The notes under the pieces are model-generated. The model ran no database searches, had not been told where the DNA came from, and saw only the letters and a program-made list of their open reading frames with translations. A DNA stretch of 64,000 nt from Sphingobium phenoxybenzoativorans (lineage in GTDB: Bacteria > Pseudomonadota > Alphaproteobacteria > Sphingomonadales > Sphingomonadaceae). Shown one piece after another: positions 26,905-34,520 of the stretch (positions are counted from its first letter, which is position 1; each line of letters starts with the position of its first letter). Made by a program: the position numbers and the translations under genes. The stretch is taken from assembly GCF_001757355.1 (NCBI RefSeq), contig NZ_MINO01000010.1:1-64000 (forward strand), written 5' to 3'.

Positions 26905-28781
26905 TGGTCATGATCAAATCGCTCCTCATCGCCAATCGTGGCGAGATCGCCCGCCGCATCATCCGCACCGCGCGAGATATGGGCATTCGGACCATTGCAG
27001 TGCATTCGGATGTCGATGCTGACATGCCCTTCGTGCGCGAAGCGGACGATGCGGTTTGCATTGGCCCCGCACTGGCGCGGGAATCCTATCTTGTGCAGGC
27101 GAAGATACTCGACGCCGCGAAAGCGACCGGGGCAGAGGCTATACATCCTGGTTATGGCTTCCTGTCCGAAAACGCGGAGTTCGCCGAAGCAGTCGAGGCT
27201 GCCGGAATTATCTGGGTCGGTGCGCCTGCTCATTCGATCCGTGCAATGGGTCTGAAGGATGCTGCGAAGAAGCTTATGGTCGAGGCCGGTGTGCCGGTCA
27301 CGCCGGGCTATATGGGCGAAAACCAGGACCCTGCCCATTTGAAGGCCGAAGCGGATCGGATCGGATATCCCGTTCTGATCAAGGCGGTCGCAGGCGGCGG
27401 CGGCAAAGGCATGCGCAAGGTTGATGACAGCGGCCAGTTCGCTGACGCCCTGCTATCCTGTCAGCGCGAGGCTTCCGCCTCCTTCGGCGACGACCGCGTA
27501 TTGATCGAGAAATATATCCTTGGTCCGCGGCATATCGAAGTGCAGGTCTTTGGCGATCGCCATGGCAATGTCGTCCACCTGTTCGAACGGGATTGTTCGC
27601 TTCAGCGCCGTCACCAGAAGGTGATCGAGGAAGCCCCGGCTCCGGGCATGGATGCGGCAACCCGCGCTGCCATTTGCGAAGCCGCGATCAAGGCCGCGAA
27701 GGCGGTCGATTATGTTGGCGCCGGCACCATCGAATTTATTGCCGATGCATCAGAAGGACTTCGCGCCGACCGCATCTGGTTCATGGAGATGAACACCCGT
27801 CTGCAGGTCGAGCATCCGGTCACAGAGGCGATCACCGGCCAGGATCTGGTGGAATGGCAGTTGCGGGTCGCGTCGGGCGAACCGTTGCCGCTGCGCCAGG
27901 ACCAGCTTTCGATCAATGGCTGGGCGATGGAAGCTCGCCTCTATGCAGAAAACCCTTCGACAGGTTTTCTCCCATCGACCGGGCCTTTGACCCGGCTGCG
28001 CCTTCCGGAAAATATCCGGGTCGATAGCGGTGTCGAAGAAGGCGGTGAAGTGTCGCCTTATTATGATCCGATGATCGCCAAGCTGATTGTTGCCGCACCA
28101 AACCGTACGACGGCGGCCGCCAAGCTCGCCGAGGCGGCAGGGACGGTCGAGGTATGGCCTGTGCGCACCAATGCGGCCTTTTTGGCGCGGGCGGCGGCCG
28201 ATCCCGATTTTGTCGCGGGTCATATCGATACCGGATTTATTGAGCGGCATGCTGATCGCTTGGTCCCCGCGACCGATCCTTCGGCGAAGGTCCAACAGGC
28301 GGCCGCCAAAGCGCTTCTTCCTGCGGACCCACTTGATCCCTGGAAAGCGATCGCCGGTTTTCGCGCAAATGCCGCGCCGGAAAACCGGGTCGCGGTGGAA
28401 ATTGCCGGACATGGGCATGTGGTTGAACTGGATGGTGCGGAACCTTCGGGTGCGATTTGCGACGTCCGGGACGAAACGCTGTTGTTCATTGATGGTGAGG
28501 CATGGCCCATCAACGCTCCACAGGCTGATCATGCCGGAGGCGGCGGAGCCGTTTCGGACGGTGCGCTACTTGCGCCTATGCCGGGCAGGGTGATCGCTGT
28601 TGAGGTGACCCAGGGCGACAAGGTTATCAAGGGGCAGAAACTTCTGGTGCTTGAGGCCATGAAAATGGAGCAGGCGATGCTTGCGCCGTTTGATGGTGTC
28701 GTTGCCGAATTACAGGTCCGGGCTGGGGGCCAGGTGTCGGAAGGCACTGTGCTGGCGCGTATCGAGAAGGAAGAAGGCTGA
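26904..28781 (+). CDS. Acyl-CoA carboxylase, biotin carboxylase/carrier (alpha) subunit
   Basis: 625-residue protein: biotin-carboxylase N-domain (I-A-N-R-G-E-I-A-R-R), ATP-grasp domain with K-A-V-A-G-G-G-G-K-G-M around residue 160, M-N-T-R-L-Q-V-E-H-P near 295, and a C-terminal biotinyl domain with the acceptor lysine K587 in E-A-M-K-M-E. It carries CO2 on biotin to the beta subunit. Its start ATG overlaps the preceding TAA by one base and its stop overlaps the next ATG by one base, so beta, alpha and the MaoC hydratase are tightly coupled. Confidence 0.95.
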   Translation: MVMIKSLLIANRGEIARRIIRTARDMGIRTIAVHSDVDADMPFVREADDAVCIGPALARESYLVQAKILDAAKATGAEAIHPGYGFLSENAEFAEAVEAAGIIWVGAPAHSIRAMGLKDAAKKLMVEAGVPVTPGYMGENQDPAHLKAEADRIGYPVLIKAVAGGGGKGMRKVDDSGQFADALLSCQREASASFGDDRVLIEKYILGPRHIEVQVFGDRHGNVVHLFERDCSLQRRHQKVIEEAPAPGMDAATRAAICEAAIKAAKAVDYVGAGTIEFIADASEGLRADRIWFMEMNTRLQVEHPVTEAITGQDLVEWQLRVASGEPLPLRQDQLSINGWAMEARLYAENPSTGFLPSTGPLTRLRLPENIRVDSGVEEGGEVSPYYDPMIAKLIVAAPNRTTAAAKLAEAAGTVEVWPVRTNAAFLARAAADPDFVAGHIDTGFIERHADRLVPATDPSAKVQQAAAKALLPADPLDPWKAIAGFRANAAPENRVAVEIAGHGHVVELDGAEPSGAICDVRDETLLFIDGEAWPINAPQADHAGGGGAVSDGALLAPMPGRVIAVEVTQGDKVIKGQKLLVLEAMKMEQAMLAPFDGVVAELQVRAGGQVSEGTVLARIEKEEG

Positions 28782-29233
28782 TGGCTGGGCGCTGGTTTGA
28801 CGAATGGCAGGTAGGCGACAGGATCGTCCACGAGATACGTCGCACCGTCACCGAAACGGACAATCTGCTGTTTTCGACGATGACGCACAATCCGCAGCCA
28901 TTGCACATTGATGTAGAGGCGGCAAAGGCCAGTGAGTTTGGCCAGATCCTGGTCAATGGCACTTTCACCTTCGCCCTGATGATTGGCCTTTCGGTGGGTG
29001 ACACTACTCTTGGCACGCTCCTGGCCAATCTGGGGTATGACAAGCTGGTGATGCCCAAGCCGGTTTTCATCGGCGACACCATGCGGGCAGAAACGGAAGT
29101 CGCGGAAATCCGGGAATCCAAATCCCGTCCGGAAACCGGCATCGTGACCTTCCGCCATGTCTTGCTCAATCAGCGTGATGAGATCGTCTGTCAGTGCCTG
29201 CGGTCTGCCCTCCTGCGGAAAAAGCCCTCTTAA
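28781..29233 (+). CDS. MaoC-family enoyl-CoA hydratase (single hotdog)
   Basis: 150-residue hotdog protein. Short MaoC members of this kind hydrate mesaconyl-, itaconyl- or similar dicarboxylyl-CoA compounds. Seen: N-P-Q-P-L-H-I-D near residues 44-51 and the N-G-T-F-T-F strand. It overlaps the biotin subunit stop by one base and is followed 14 bases later by a CitE-type CoA lyase. The order carboxylase, hydratase, lyase suggests that the carboxylated product is hydrated and then split. Confidence 0.87.
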   Translation: MAGRWFDEWQVGDRIVHEIRRTVTETDNLLFSTMTHNPQPLHIDVEAAKASEFGQILVNGTFTFALMIGLSVGDTTLGTLLANLGYDKLVMPKPVFIGDTMRAETEVAEIRESKSRPETGIVTFRHVLLNQRDEIVCQCLRSALLRKKPS

Positions 29234-29247
29234 GGATATTCCACGTC

Positions 29248-30090
29248 ATGAAACTTCGCTCGCTGCTTTTCGTCCCCGGAGATCGTCCAGAGCGAATGGA
29301 AAAGGCGCTGGGTCTGGGTGCTGATGCGCTGATCCTCGACCTGGAAGATTCTGTCGCAGAGTCCGCGAAAGGTGCCGCGCGGGATCATGTCAGTGCATTT
29401 CTTGCCAAGCCCCGCGATCATGGCGTCACCATTCTTGTCCGGGTGAATCCGCTGGATGGTCCCCATGCAGAGGCCGACATTGCTGCAATTGCCACAGTGA
29501 AGCCGGATGCCGTGGTATTGCCGAAAGCGGAGGGCAGCGCATCGGTGAAAAAGCTGATGACTCTCCTTTCCGGCAAGGGCTGTTCGGCTCCTATTCTGCC
29601 TATCGCAACCGAAACGCCGGCCGCTATTTTCACGCTGGGAAGCTATGGCGATGTCGCTGATCAGCTTTGCGGCCTGACCTGGGGGGCAGAGGACTTGCCC
29701 GCAGCCATAGGAGCCGCCACCAGCCGGGATGAGCAGGGGCAACTGCTTCCACCCTATGAGATGGCGCGTTCCCTCACCCTGTTTGGGGCGCACGCCGCTG
29801 GCGTAGCAGCGATAGAAACGGTTTATCCGGACTTCCGCAATGTCGAGGGAATGACTGCCTATGCCGCGCGCGCAGCGCGCGATGGCTTTACGGGCATGAT
29901 GGCGATCCATCCCAGCCAGATAGCCATTATCAATGCCGCATTCACGCCGTCGGAATGCCAGATCGCCCATGCCAGGGGAGTCGTGGAAGCATTTGCCGCC
30001 AACCCCGGCGCCGGCGCGCTTCAGCTTGACGGAAAGATGATCGACGCACCGCATCTGAAGCAGGCCAAGGCGCTTCTTGCCCGTGCCTGA
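29248..30090 (+). CDS. CitE/HpcH-type CoA-ester lyase
   Basis: 280-residue TIM-barrel lyase of the citrate-lyase-beta/malyl-CoA/citramalyl-CoA lyase family. Motifs: L-I-L-D-L-E-D-S-V (about 30-38), R-V-N-P-L (about 68-72), V-V-L-P-K (about 90-94), E-T-P-A-A-I (about 123-128), W-G-A-E-D-L (about 146-151) and A-I-H-P-S-Q near 226. It would split a hydroxyacyl-CoA by retro-Claisen cleavage. ATG 29248 begins at the family N-terminus (M-K-L-R-S-L-L-F-V-P-G); an earlier in-frame start at 29194 overlaps the hydratase and is rejected. Methylcrotonyl-type pathways normally use an HMG-CoA-lyase instead, so this choice is unusual. Confidence 0.9.
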   Translation: MKLRSLLFVPGDRPERMEKALGLGADALILDLEDSVAESAKGAARDHVSAFLAKPRDHGVTILVRVNPLDGPHAEADIAAIATVKPDAVVLPKAEGSASVKKLMTLLSGKGCSAPILPIATETPAAIFTLGSYGDVADQLCGLTWGAEDLPAAIGAATSRDEQGQLLPPYEMARSLTLFGAHAAGVAAIETVYPDFRNVEGMTAYAARAARDGFTGMMAIHPSQIAIINAAFTPSECQIAHARGVVEAFAANPGAGALQLDGKMIDAPHLKQAKALLARA

Positions 30091-30303
30091 CGGCGGCGAA
30101 CCCGGCGGACTTTTCCGCAGCGGGTTCATCATGCGCCAAGCGAATGCGAAATTCGGTTACGTTGTTGTTTCCCAGTATAAAAGTTGTGCCGACTTGTGGG
30201 CTATTCCGCGCGTTCCTAGCTGCACCCGGCGCCACAAGAGGCTTGCGATCCTGCAAGGCCGACGCTGCCCACATGCAAGGGCACGGCGCGGAGGAATGCG
30301 GAC

Positions 30304-31971
30304 GTGACCCAACATTACGATTATATCATTATCGGCGCCGGTTCTGCCGGCTGCGTGCTCGCCAATCGCCTGAGCGCCGACCCTTCCTTATCCATATTGC
30401 TGGTCGAGGCCGGGCCGTCCGACAATAGCTGGCTTGTCGATATGCCGCGCGGAATTGGCAAGCTTCTGACGCCCGGCAACGCCCATGTCTGGACCTATGA
30501 GGCGGCGCACAGCGGCAATAAAAAAGCTGAGATATGGCTTAAGGGCAAAACCCTGGGTGGATCGAGTTCCGTCAACGGAATGCTCTATGTACGGGGGCAT
30601 CCAAGCGACTATGATCGCTGGGAGGCGGCGGGCTGCACTGGCTGGGGCTGGAGCAGCATGAAGCCGGTGTTCGAGGCCATGGAAAGCATTTTCGAGGAGC
30701 GGGCGGATAAGCGCAGCGGCAATGGTCCGTTGAAAGTCACGTTGCGCGCGGAGAGCGGCAATCCGCTCAGCGAAGGCTTCATTCAGGCGGCGCAGTCGAT
30801 TGGTCTTCCGCGTTTCCTGAACAATAATGAGGCGTCTGACGGCGGTGTTGGTTATCAGCCCGCAAGTATCTGGCGCGGCCGGCGGCAAAGCGCGGCGAAG
30901 GCGTTCCTACATCCGGTGCGTTCGCGGCCCAATCTGCATATCGTAACGAATACCGTCGCGTTGCGCATCGCCTTTAAGGGAATAAAGGCCACTGGGGTCT
31001 GGTTGAAAGGGCCGAAAGGGGAGTATCTGGCCGAGGCGGGATGCGAGGTCATTTTGTCCGGTGGCTCGATAGAAACGCCCAAATTGCTGCAACTGTCCGG
31101 CGTAGGGCCTGCCGGACTTCTCAGCGGTCTTGGGATTCCAGTCATTGCCGACCGGTCTGACGTAGGCGAAAATCTGCGTGAGCATTTCCTTTTGCCCAAC
31201 GTCTATCGCGTGACAGAGGGAAGCTTCAATAAGGATTTCCGTGGCGCCCGGCTGTTGGCCAATGTTCTGAAATATGCCCTGACGGGTTCCGGGCCGATGG
31301 CCAGCGCGGTTGCGGATGTGGTGGCTTATGCAAAAACGGACGATCGGCTGACACGGCCGGACGTACAGATCGGGCTGGGGCTGCAATCGCTTTTGCCGTC
31401 GGAGCATGGCGTTGGCGTGATGCGGGAGCCGGGTATTTCGCTGGTCTCCTATCTCATGCATCCGCAGAGCCGTGGCAGCGTCCGGATCAACTCGGCCGAT
31501 GTGGACGCGCCACCCTCTATCGATCCCAACTATCTGGATGTGGAGGCTGACCGGGCGGCGGCCGTCGCCATATTGAAGTTGAATCGCGAACTGATGAGCC
31601 AGCCTGCATTGCGGCGCTTTGTGGTAGAAGAACTGGTCCCAGGTCCGGACGTCGCAAATGATGATCAGCAGATACTCGATTTCGTCCGGCGATCAGGCTC
31701 CACCGGATTTCATGTGTCCTGCACCTGCCGCATGGGCGCAGACGATCAGTCGGTGGTTGATCCAAAACTGCGTGTAAGGGGCGTAAGCGGGTTGCGGATA
31801 GCCGACACGTCGATCATGCCAGAACTCACATCGGGTAACACCAACGCCCCGGCAATGGCGATCGGGTGGCGCGCGGCGGACATCATATTATCTGAGAACA
31901 AGGCGGCAAAAGATATGGGCGCCCGTGGGCAGCGCGGGGGCACAGATTCTATCGCTGCCTCATCCTCCTGA
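30304..31971 (+). CDS. GMC-family FAD-dependent alcohol dehydrogenase/oxidase
   Basis: 555-residue glucose-methanol-choline oxidoreductase. FAD motif D-Y-I-I-I-G-A-G-S-A-G-C near residue 6, L-G-G-S-S-S-V-N-G-M near 85, G-G-S-I-E-T-P-K-L-L-Q-L-S-G-V-G near 252, and active-site His in F-H-V-S-C-T-C-R-M-G with a downstream Asn in G-N-T-N-A-P. It oxidises a primary alcohol to the aldehyde, feeding an aldehyde dehydrogenase. No Sec or Tat signal is seen. GTG 30304 follows GGAGGAATGCG. The gene leads into the RibBA-like gene with a 38-base gap. Confidence 0.92.
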   Translation: MTQHYDYIIIGAGSAGCVLANRLSADPSLSILLVEAGPSDNSWLVDMPRGIGKLLTPGNAHVWTYEAAHSGNKKAEIWLKGKTLGGSSSVNGMLYVRGHPSDYDRWEAAGCTGWGWSSMKPVFEAMESIFEERADKRSGNGPLKVTLRAESGNPLSEGFIQAAQSIGLPRFLNNNEASDGGVGYQPASIWRGRRQSAAKAFLHPVRSRPNLHIVTNTVALRIAFKGIKATGVWLKGPKGEYLAEAGCEVILSGGSIETPKLLQLSGVGPAGLLSGLGIPVIADRSDVGENLREHFLLPNVYRVTEGSFNKDFRGARLLANVLKYALTGSGPMASAVADVVAYAKTDDRLTRPDVQIGLGLQSLLPSEHGVGVMREPGISLVSYLMHPQSRGSVRINSADVDAPPSIDPNYLDVEADRAAAVAILKLNRELMSQPALRRFVVEELVPGPDVANDDQQILDFVRRSGSTGFHVSCTCRMGADDQSVVDPKLRVRGVSGLRIADTSIMPELTSGNTNAPAMAIGWRAADIILSENKAAKDMGARGQRGGTDSIAASSS

Positions 31972-32009
31972 ATGCTTCACGTGATCACACTCTACGGAAC
32001 AACCGAACC

Positions 32010-33137
32010 ATGACAGACAGCAAGACAGCTTCATCGATCACTGCGATCAGGGATATCATTTCCGAGGCGCGGAACGGCCGTATGGTCATCCTTGTCGATA
32101 GTGAGGATGACGGCAGCGTGGGCAATCTGATGATCCCTGCCCAGATGACGACACCGGCGTCGATCAACTTCATGGCGACGGTAGGCAGGGGGTTGGTATC
32201 CTTGGCCATCACACCATCCCATGCCGACTTTTTCGGGCTATCGCAGATCGATCCGCGGGGTTCATCATCGGGGCAGGAACGGTTTACCGTTTCCATCGAG
32301 GCGCGGGAGGGCGTTACGACCGGCATTTCGGCAAATGACCGCGCACGCACGGTCGCAGCCGCGATCGACTTCACGACTGGGCGTGACGGACTGACGACGC
32401 CGGGCCATGTCTTTCCGATCATCGCGAGCGCTGGCGGCGTGTTGGAAAGAGCGCGGCGAGCGGAAGCTGCTGTCGACATTGCGAAGCTGGCGGGCTTCAA
32501 CGCCTCCGGCGTGATCTGCGAGATACTGGATGCTGAGGGCAATGTGATGCGCTTGCCCGACATATACGACCTTGCCAAAGAACATGGGCTGAAAATCGGC
32601 ACAATACGCGACCTCGTATCGTACCGCCGGGAATATGACCATGACGTGGAGAAAGTCACCGAAACCGATTTTGAAAGCCGGTTCGGCGGACATTGGCGGC
32701 TGATGGTCTATCGCAACCGCGCCAGCGGCAGCGAAACCCTGGTGCTGGTCAAGGGGCAGATCGCAGCATCCAGTGAACCAATATTGGTCCGCATGCATCA
32801 GCATAGTTACCTTGCGGACTCGCTGGGTGCGATCGGGAACAGAGCGGGGTTGCTGGAAGCGGCGATGGTGCAGATTGCCGAGGCTGGTAAGGGCGTCATC
32901 GTCCTTATCAACAAATATTCCTCGACCTATTATTCCGATACCATGCTGGCGCGTGTCGCGGGTAGGGCGCCGATCGAGACGACCGATTTTCGCGATTATG
33001 GCGGGGGTGCGCAAATCCTTGCCGAATTGGGGCTGAAGGAGATCATCCTGCTGTCCAACCGGCATACTTCATCGATGGCTCTAGTCGAATATGGGCTGAA
33101 AATCGTTGGCGTTAACACCATCGACCTTCCGCAGTGA
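32010..33137 (+). CDS. RibBA-like protein with both active sites altered (possible pseudoenzyme)
   Basis: 375 residues with the layout of a fused DHBP synthase (RibB, about 1-210) and GTP cyclohydrolase II (RibA, about 220-375). Clear RibB landmarks: G-R-M-V-I-L-V-D, V-T-T-G-I-S-A-N-D-R, P-G-H-V-F-P, S-G-V-I-C-E-I. The catalytic D-E-D-R-E-N-E-G-D is D30-S-E-D-D-G-S-V-G-N39, and the G-G-H-T-E-A histidine is lost (A148-R-R-A-E-A). In the RibA part the R-V-H-S-E-C-L-T-G-D zinc/catalytic segment is R261-M-H-Q-H-S-Y-L-A-D270 with no cysteines, and H-R-Q-E-G-R is gone. It therefore should not make flavin precursors. Its place among catabolic genes suggests a new or binding role. It is followed by a true terminator. 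Confidence 0.85.
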   Translation: MTDSKTASSITAIRDIISEARNGRMVILVDSEDDGSVGNLMIPAQMTTPASINFMATVGRGLVSLAITPSHADFFGLSQIDPRGSSSGQERFTVSIEAREGVTTGISANDRARTVAAAIDFTTGRDGLTTPGHVFPIIASAGGVLERARRAEAAVDIAKLAGFNASGVICEILDAEGNVMRLPDIYDLAKEHGLKIGTIRDLVSYRREYDHDVEKVTETDFESRFGGHWRLMVYRNRASGSETLVLVKGQIAASSEPILVRMHQHSYLADSLGAIGNRAGLLEAAMVQIAEAGKGVIVLINKYSSTYYSDTMLARVAGRAPIETTDFRDYGGGAQILAELGLKEIILLSNRHTSSMALVEYGLKIVGVNTIDLPQ

Positions 33138-33199
33138 TCTTGGTCTGGAGTCCAATCAAGATTGCTACGTCATAGATGCATTTCGTTCGACAAAATGGG

Positions 33200-33227
33200 A
33201 GGCCGCCGGACATCCGGCGGCCTTTTT
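33200..33227 (+). terminator. Rho-independent terminator after the RibBA-like gene
   Basis: AGGCCGCCGGA (33200-33210) pairs with TCCGGCGGCCT (33213-33223) and is followed by a T-run to 33227. It closes the transcript coming from the GMC and RibBA-like genes. Confidence 0.9.
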
Positions 33228-33579
33228 GCTGCTTGATCGGCATATGTTGGTTAGACGCATCCTAAATTGGATTGGTGCTGCGAGGAGACAACTTGCTCTG
33301 GCGGTTGAGACCGGTCGGCAGGTGACGCGCGATTGGCGATAACCATGAAAATTCCCCGCAAGGCCATTCCGAATTTGCCTATATTATGCGTCCCAAAGCG
33401 CATCCTGCCTGCCGCGTATTTGGAGTGATGTAGTCTGGCTTCACGATTGCATTATTGTTCTGGATAGCCGGAAACGAAACAGAGAACATCGATTATTCCC
33501 ATAAAATCAAAGGGAAATGCCATGCGCTTAACGAACGGACATGCGCCATTCGCCCACCGGAATGTCCGTCTCATATAAA

Positions 33580-33593
33580 GTCATATATATGAC
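33580..33593. promoter_or_regulatory. Perfect 14-bp palindrome ahead of the aldolase gene
   Basis: GTCATATATATGAC reads the same on both strands and lies 93 bases before the aldolase ATG at 33686. Such a site is a candidate operator. The UTRA-type GntR protein at 39691 is the nearest regulator in this block, but its usual site form differs, so the link is only a guess. Confidence 0.45.
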
Positions 33594-33685
33594 ATAGATG
33601 ACCTATCAAAGCTGGGAGAAATGCTTTCTTGGGACGCCATAGCCTATTTTCTATCAATTTAGTTGTAATTAATTCGGAGGCATTC

Positions 33686-34372
33686 ATGGCGACGTCCCTC
33701 TCATTCGCTGATCCAGATACGGATGCAGAACTGGCCGCATTTATCGAAGGTGTCCGGAAGGACGTGGCGCACGCAGCGGAAGTCCTGACACGGACAGGAA
33801 CGCTGGTGGCAAGCTCGACAGGGTTCATCCTGCAACGCATTCCGGGGCAGGAACGGTCGGTTCTGGCCAACTATCCCGATCCCTGGACAGGCAATCTGCC
33901 GATAACCGTCATCAACTTCGATGGGTCGGGTGACGAAAAGCTGGCTTCGGTTGCAGATACGATGGCCGGTTTCCAGCAGGTGTTCGTCGTCCACCCGGAG
34001 ATCACCACGATCATCCATATCCATACGCCATATCTGGGCGCCTATGCGCATTCACACACGGAATTTCCGCTGAACTATGCGGCTGTCGCCCGGCATACGC
34101 TGTCGCGGACCATGCCTGTTCTGATCGATCGCAGGCCCAATGAAGGCGTATTGATCATCGAGCATTTGAAACGCGACCCGCATTTGCGCGGTGTGATCGA
34201 GGGGAATGGAGGCGCAACCCTTTGGGGTGATGGCGTGATCCCCACAAACAAGTTCATCCTTCTGGCCGAAGAAGGCGCCAAATGCCAGGTGCTCGCCGCA
34301 GCGCTGGGCGGTACGCGCGAGTTCGGGCCAGCGGTGCTCGATGAGCAGTGGGCGCGTACCGGCCTGCGCTGA
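33686..34372 (+). CDS. Class II aldolase/adducin-family protein
   Basis: 228-residue zinc-dependent aldolase or decarboxylase of the AraD/FucA fold. A G-T-L-V-A-S-S-T-G-F segment and the metal-binding I-I-H-I-H-T-P-Y near residue 110 are present, with another histidine pair in A-H-S-H-T-E. Members cleave hydroxy-keto compounds or, in aromatic pathways, hydroxylated aldehydes. ATG 33686 follows TCGGAGG with suitable spacing; an upstream in-frame ATG at 33629 adds a non-family segment. It has its own promoter after the terminator. Confidence 0.88.
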   Translation: MATSLSFADPDTDAELAAFIEGVRKDVAHAAEVLTRTGTLVASSTGFILQRIPGQERSVLANYPDPWTGNLPITVINFDGSGDEKLASVADTMAGFQQVFVVHPEITTIIHIHTPYLGAYAHSHTEFPLNYAAVARHTLSRTMPVLIDRRPNEGVLIIEHLKRDPHLRGVIEGNGGATLWGDGVIPTNKFILLAEEGAKCQVLAAALGGTREFGPAVLDEQWARTGLR

Positions 34373-34520
34373 CGCGTAAGGCCGTCCAAAACCATCATAC
34401 GGACAATCGGGTCGGGCGTCCTACTCCGGTCTGATTTCGATCTCTTTCACATTCCGCTTCTGCCGGCGCTCAGCCGGCGGCTTTCGCGCGCTATGTGCTT
34501 GACCAAGGCAAGCCTCAACA

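Larger units (their letters stand above)
33138..33685. other. Intergenic region with terminator and promoter of the aldolase gene
   Basis: About 550 bases without a gene. It holds the terminator at 33200-33227, then low-coding sequence, and an AT-rich part from about 33570 with a perfect 14-bp palindrome (33580-33593) just ahead of the aldolase gene. Confidence 0.5.
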
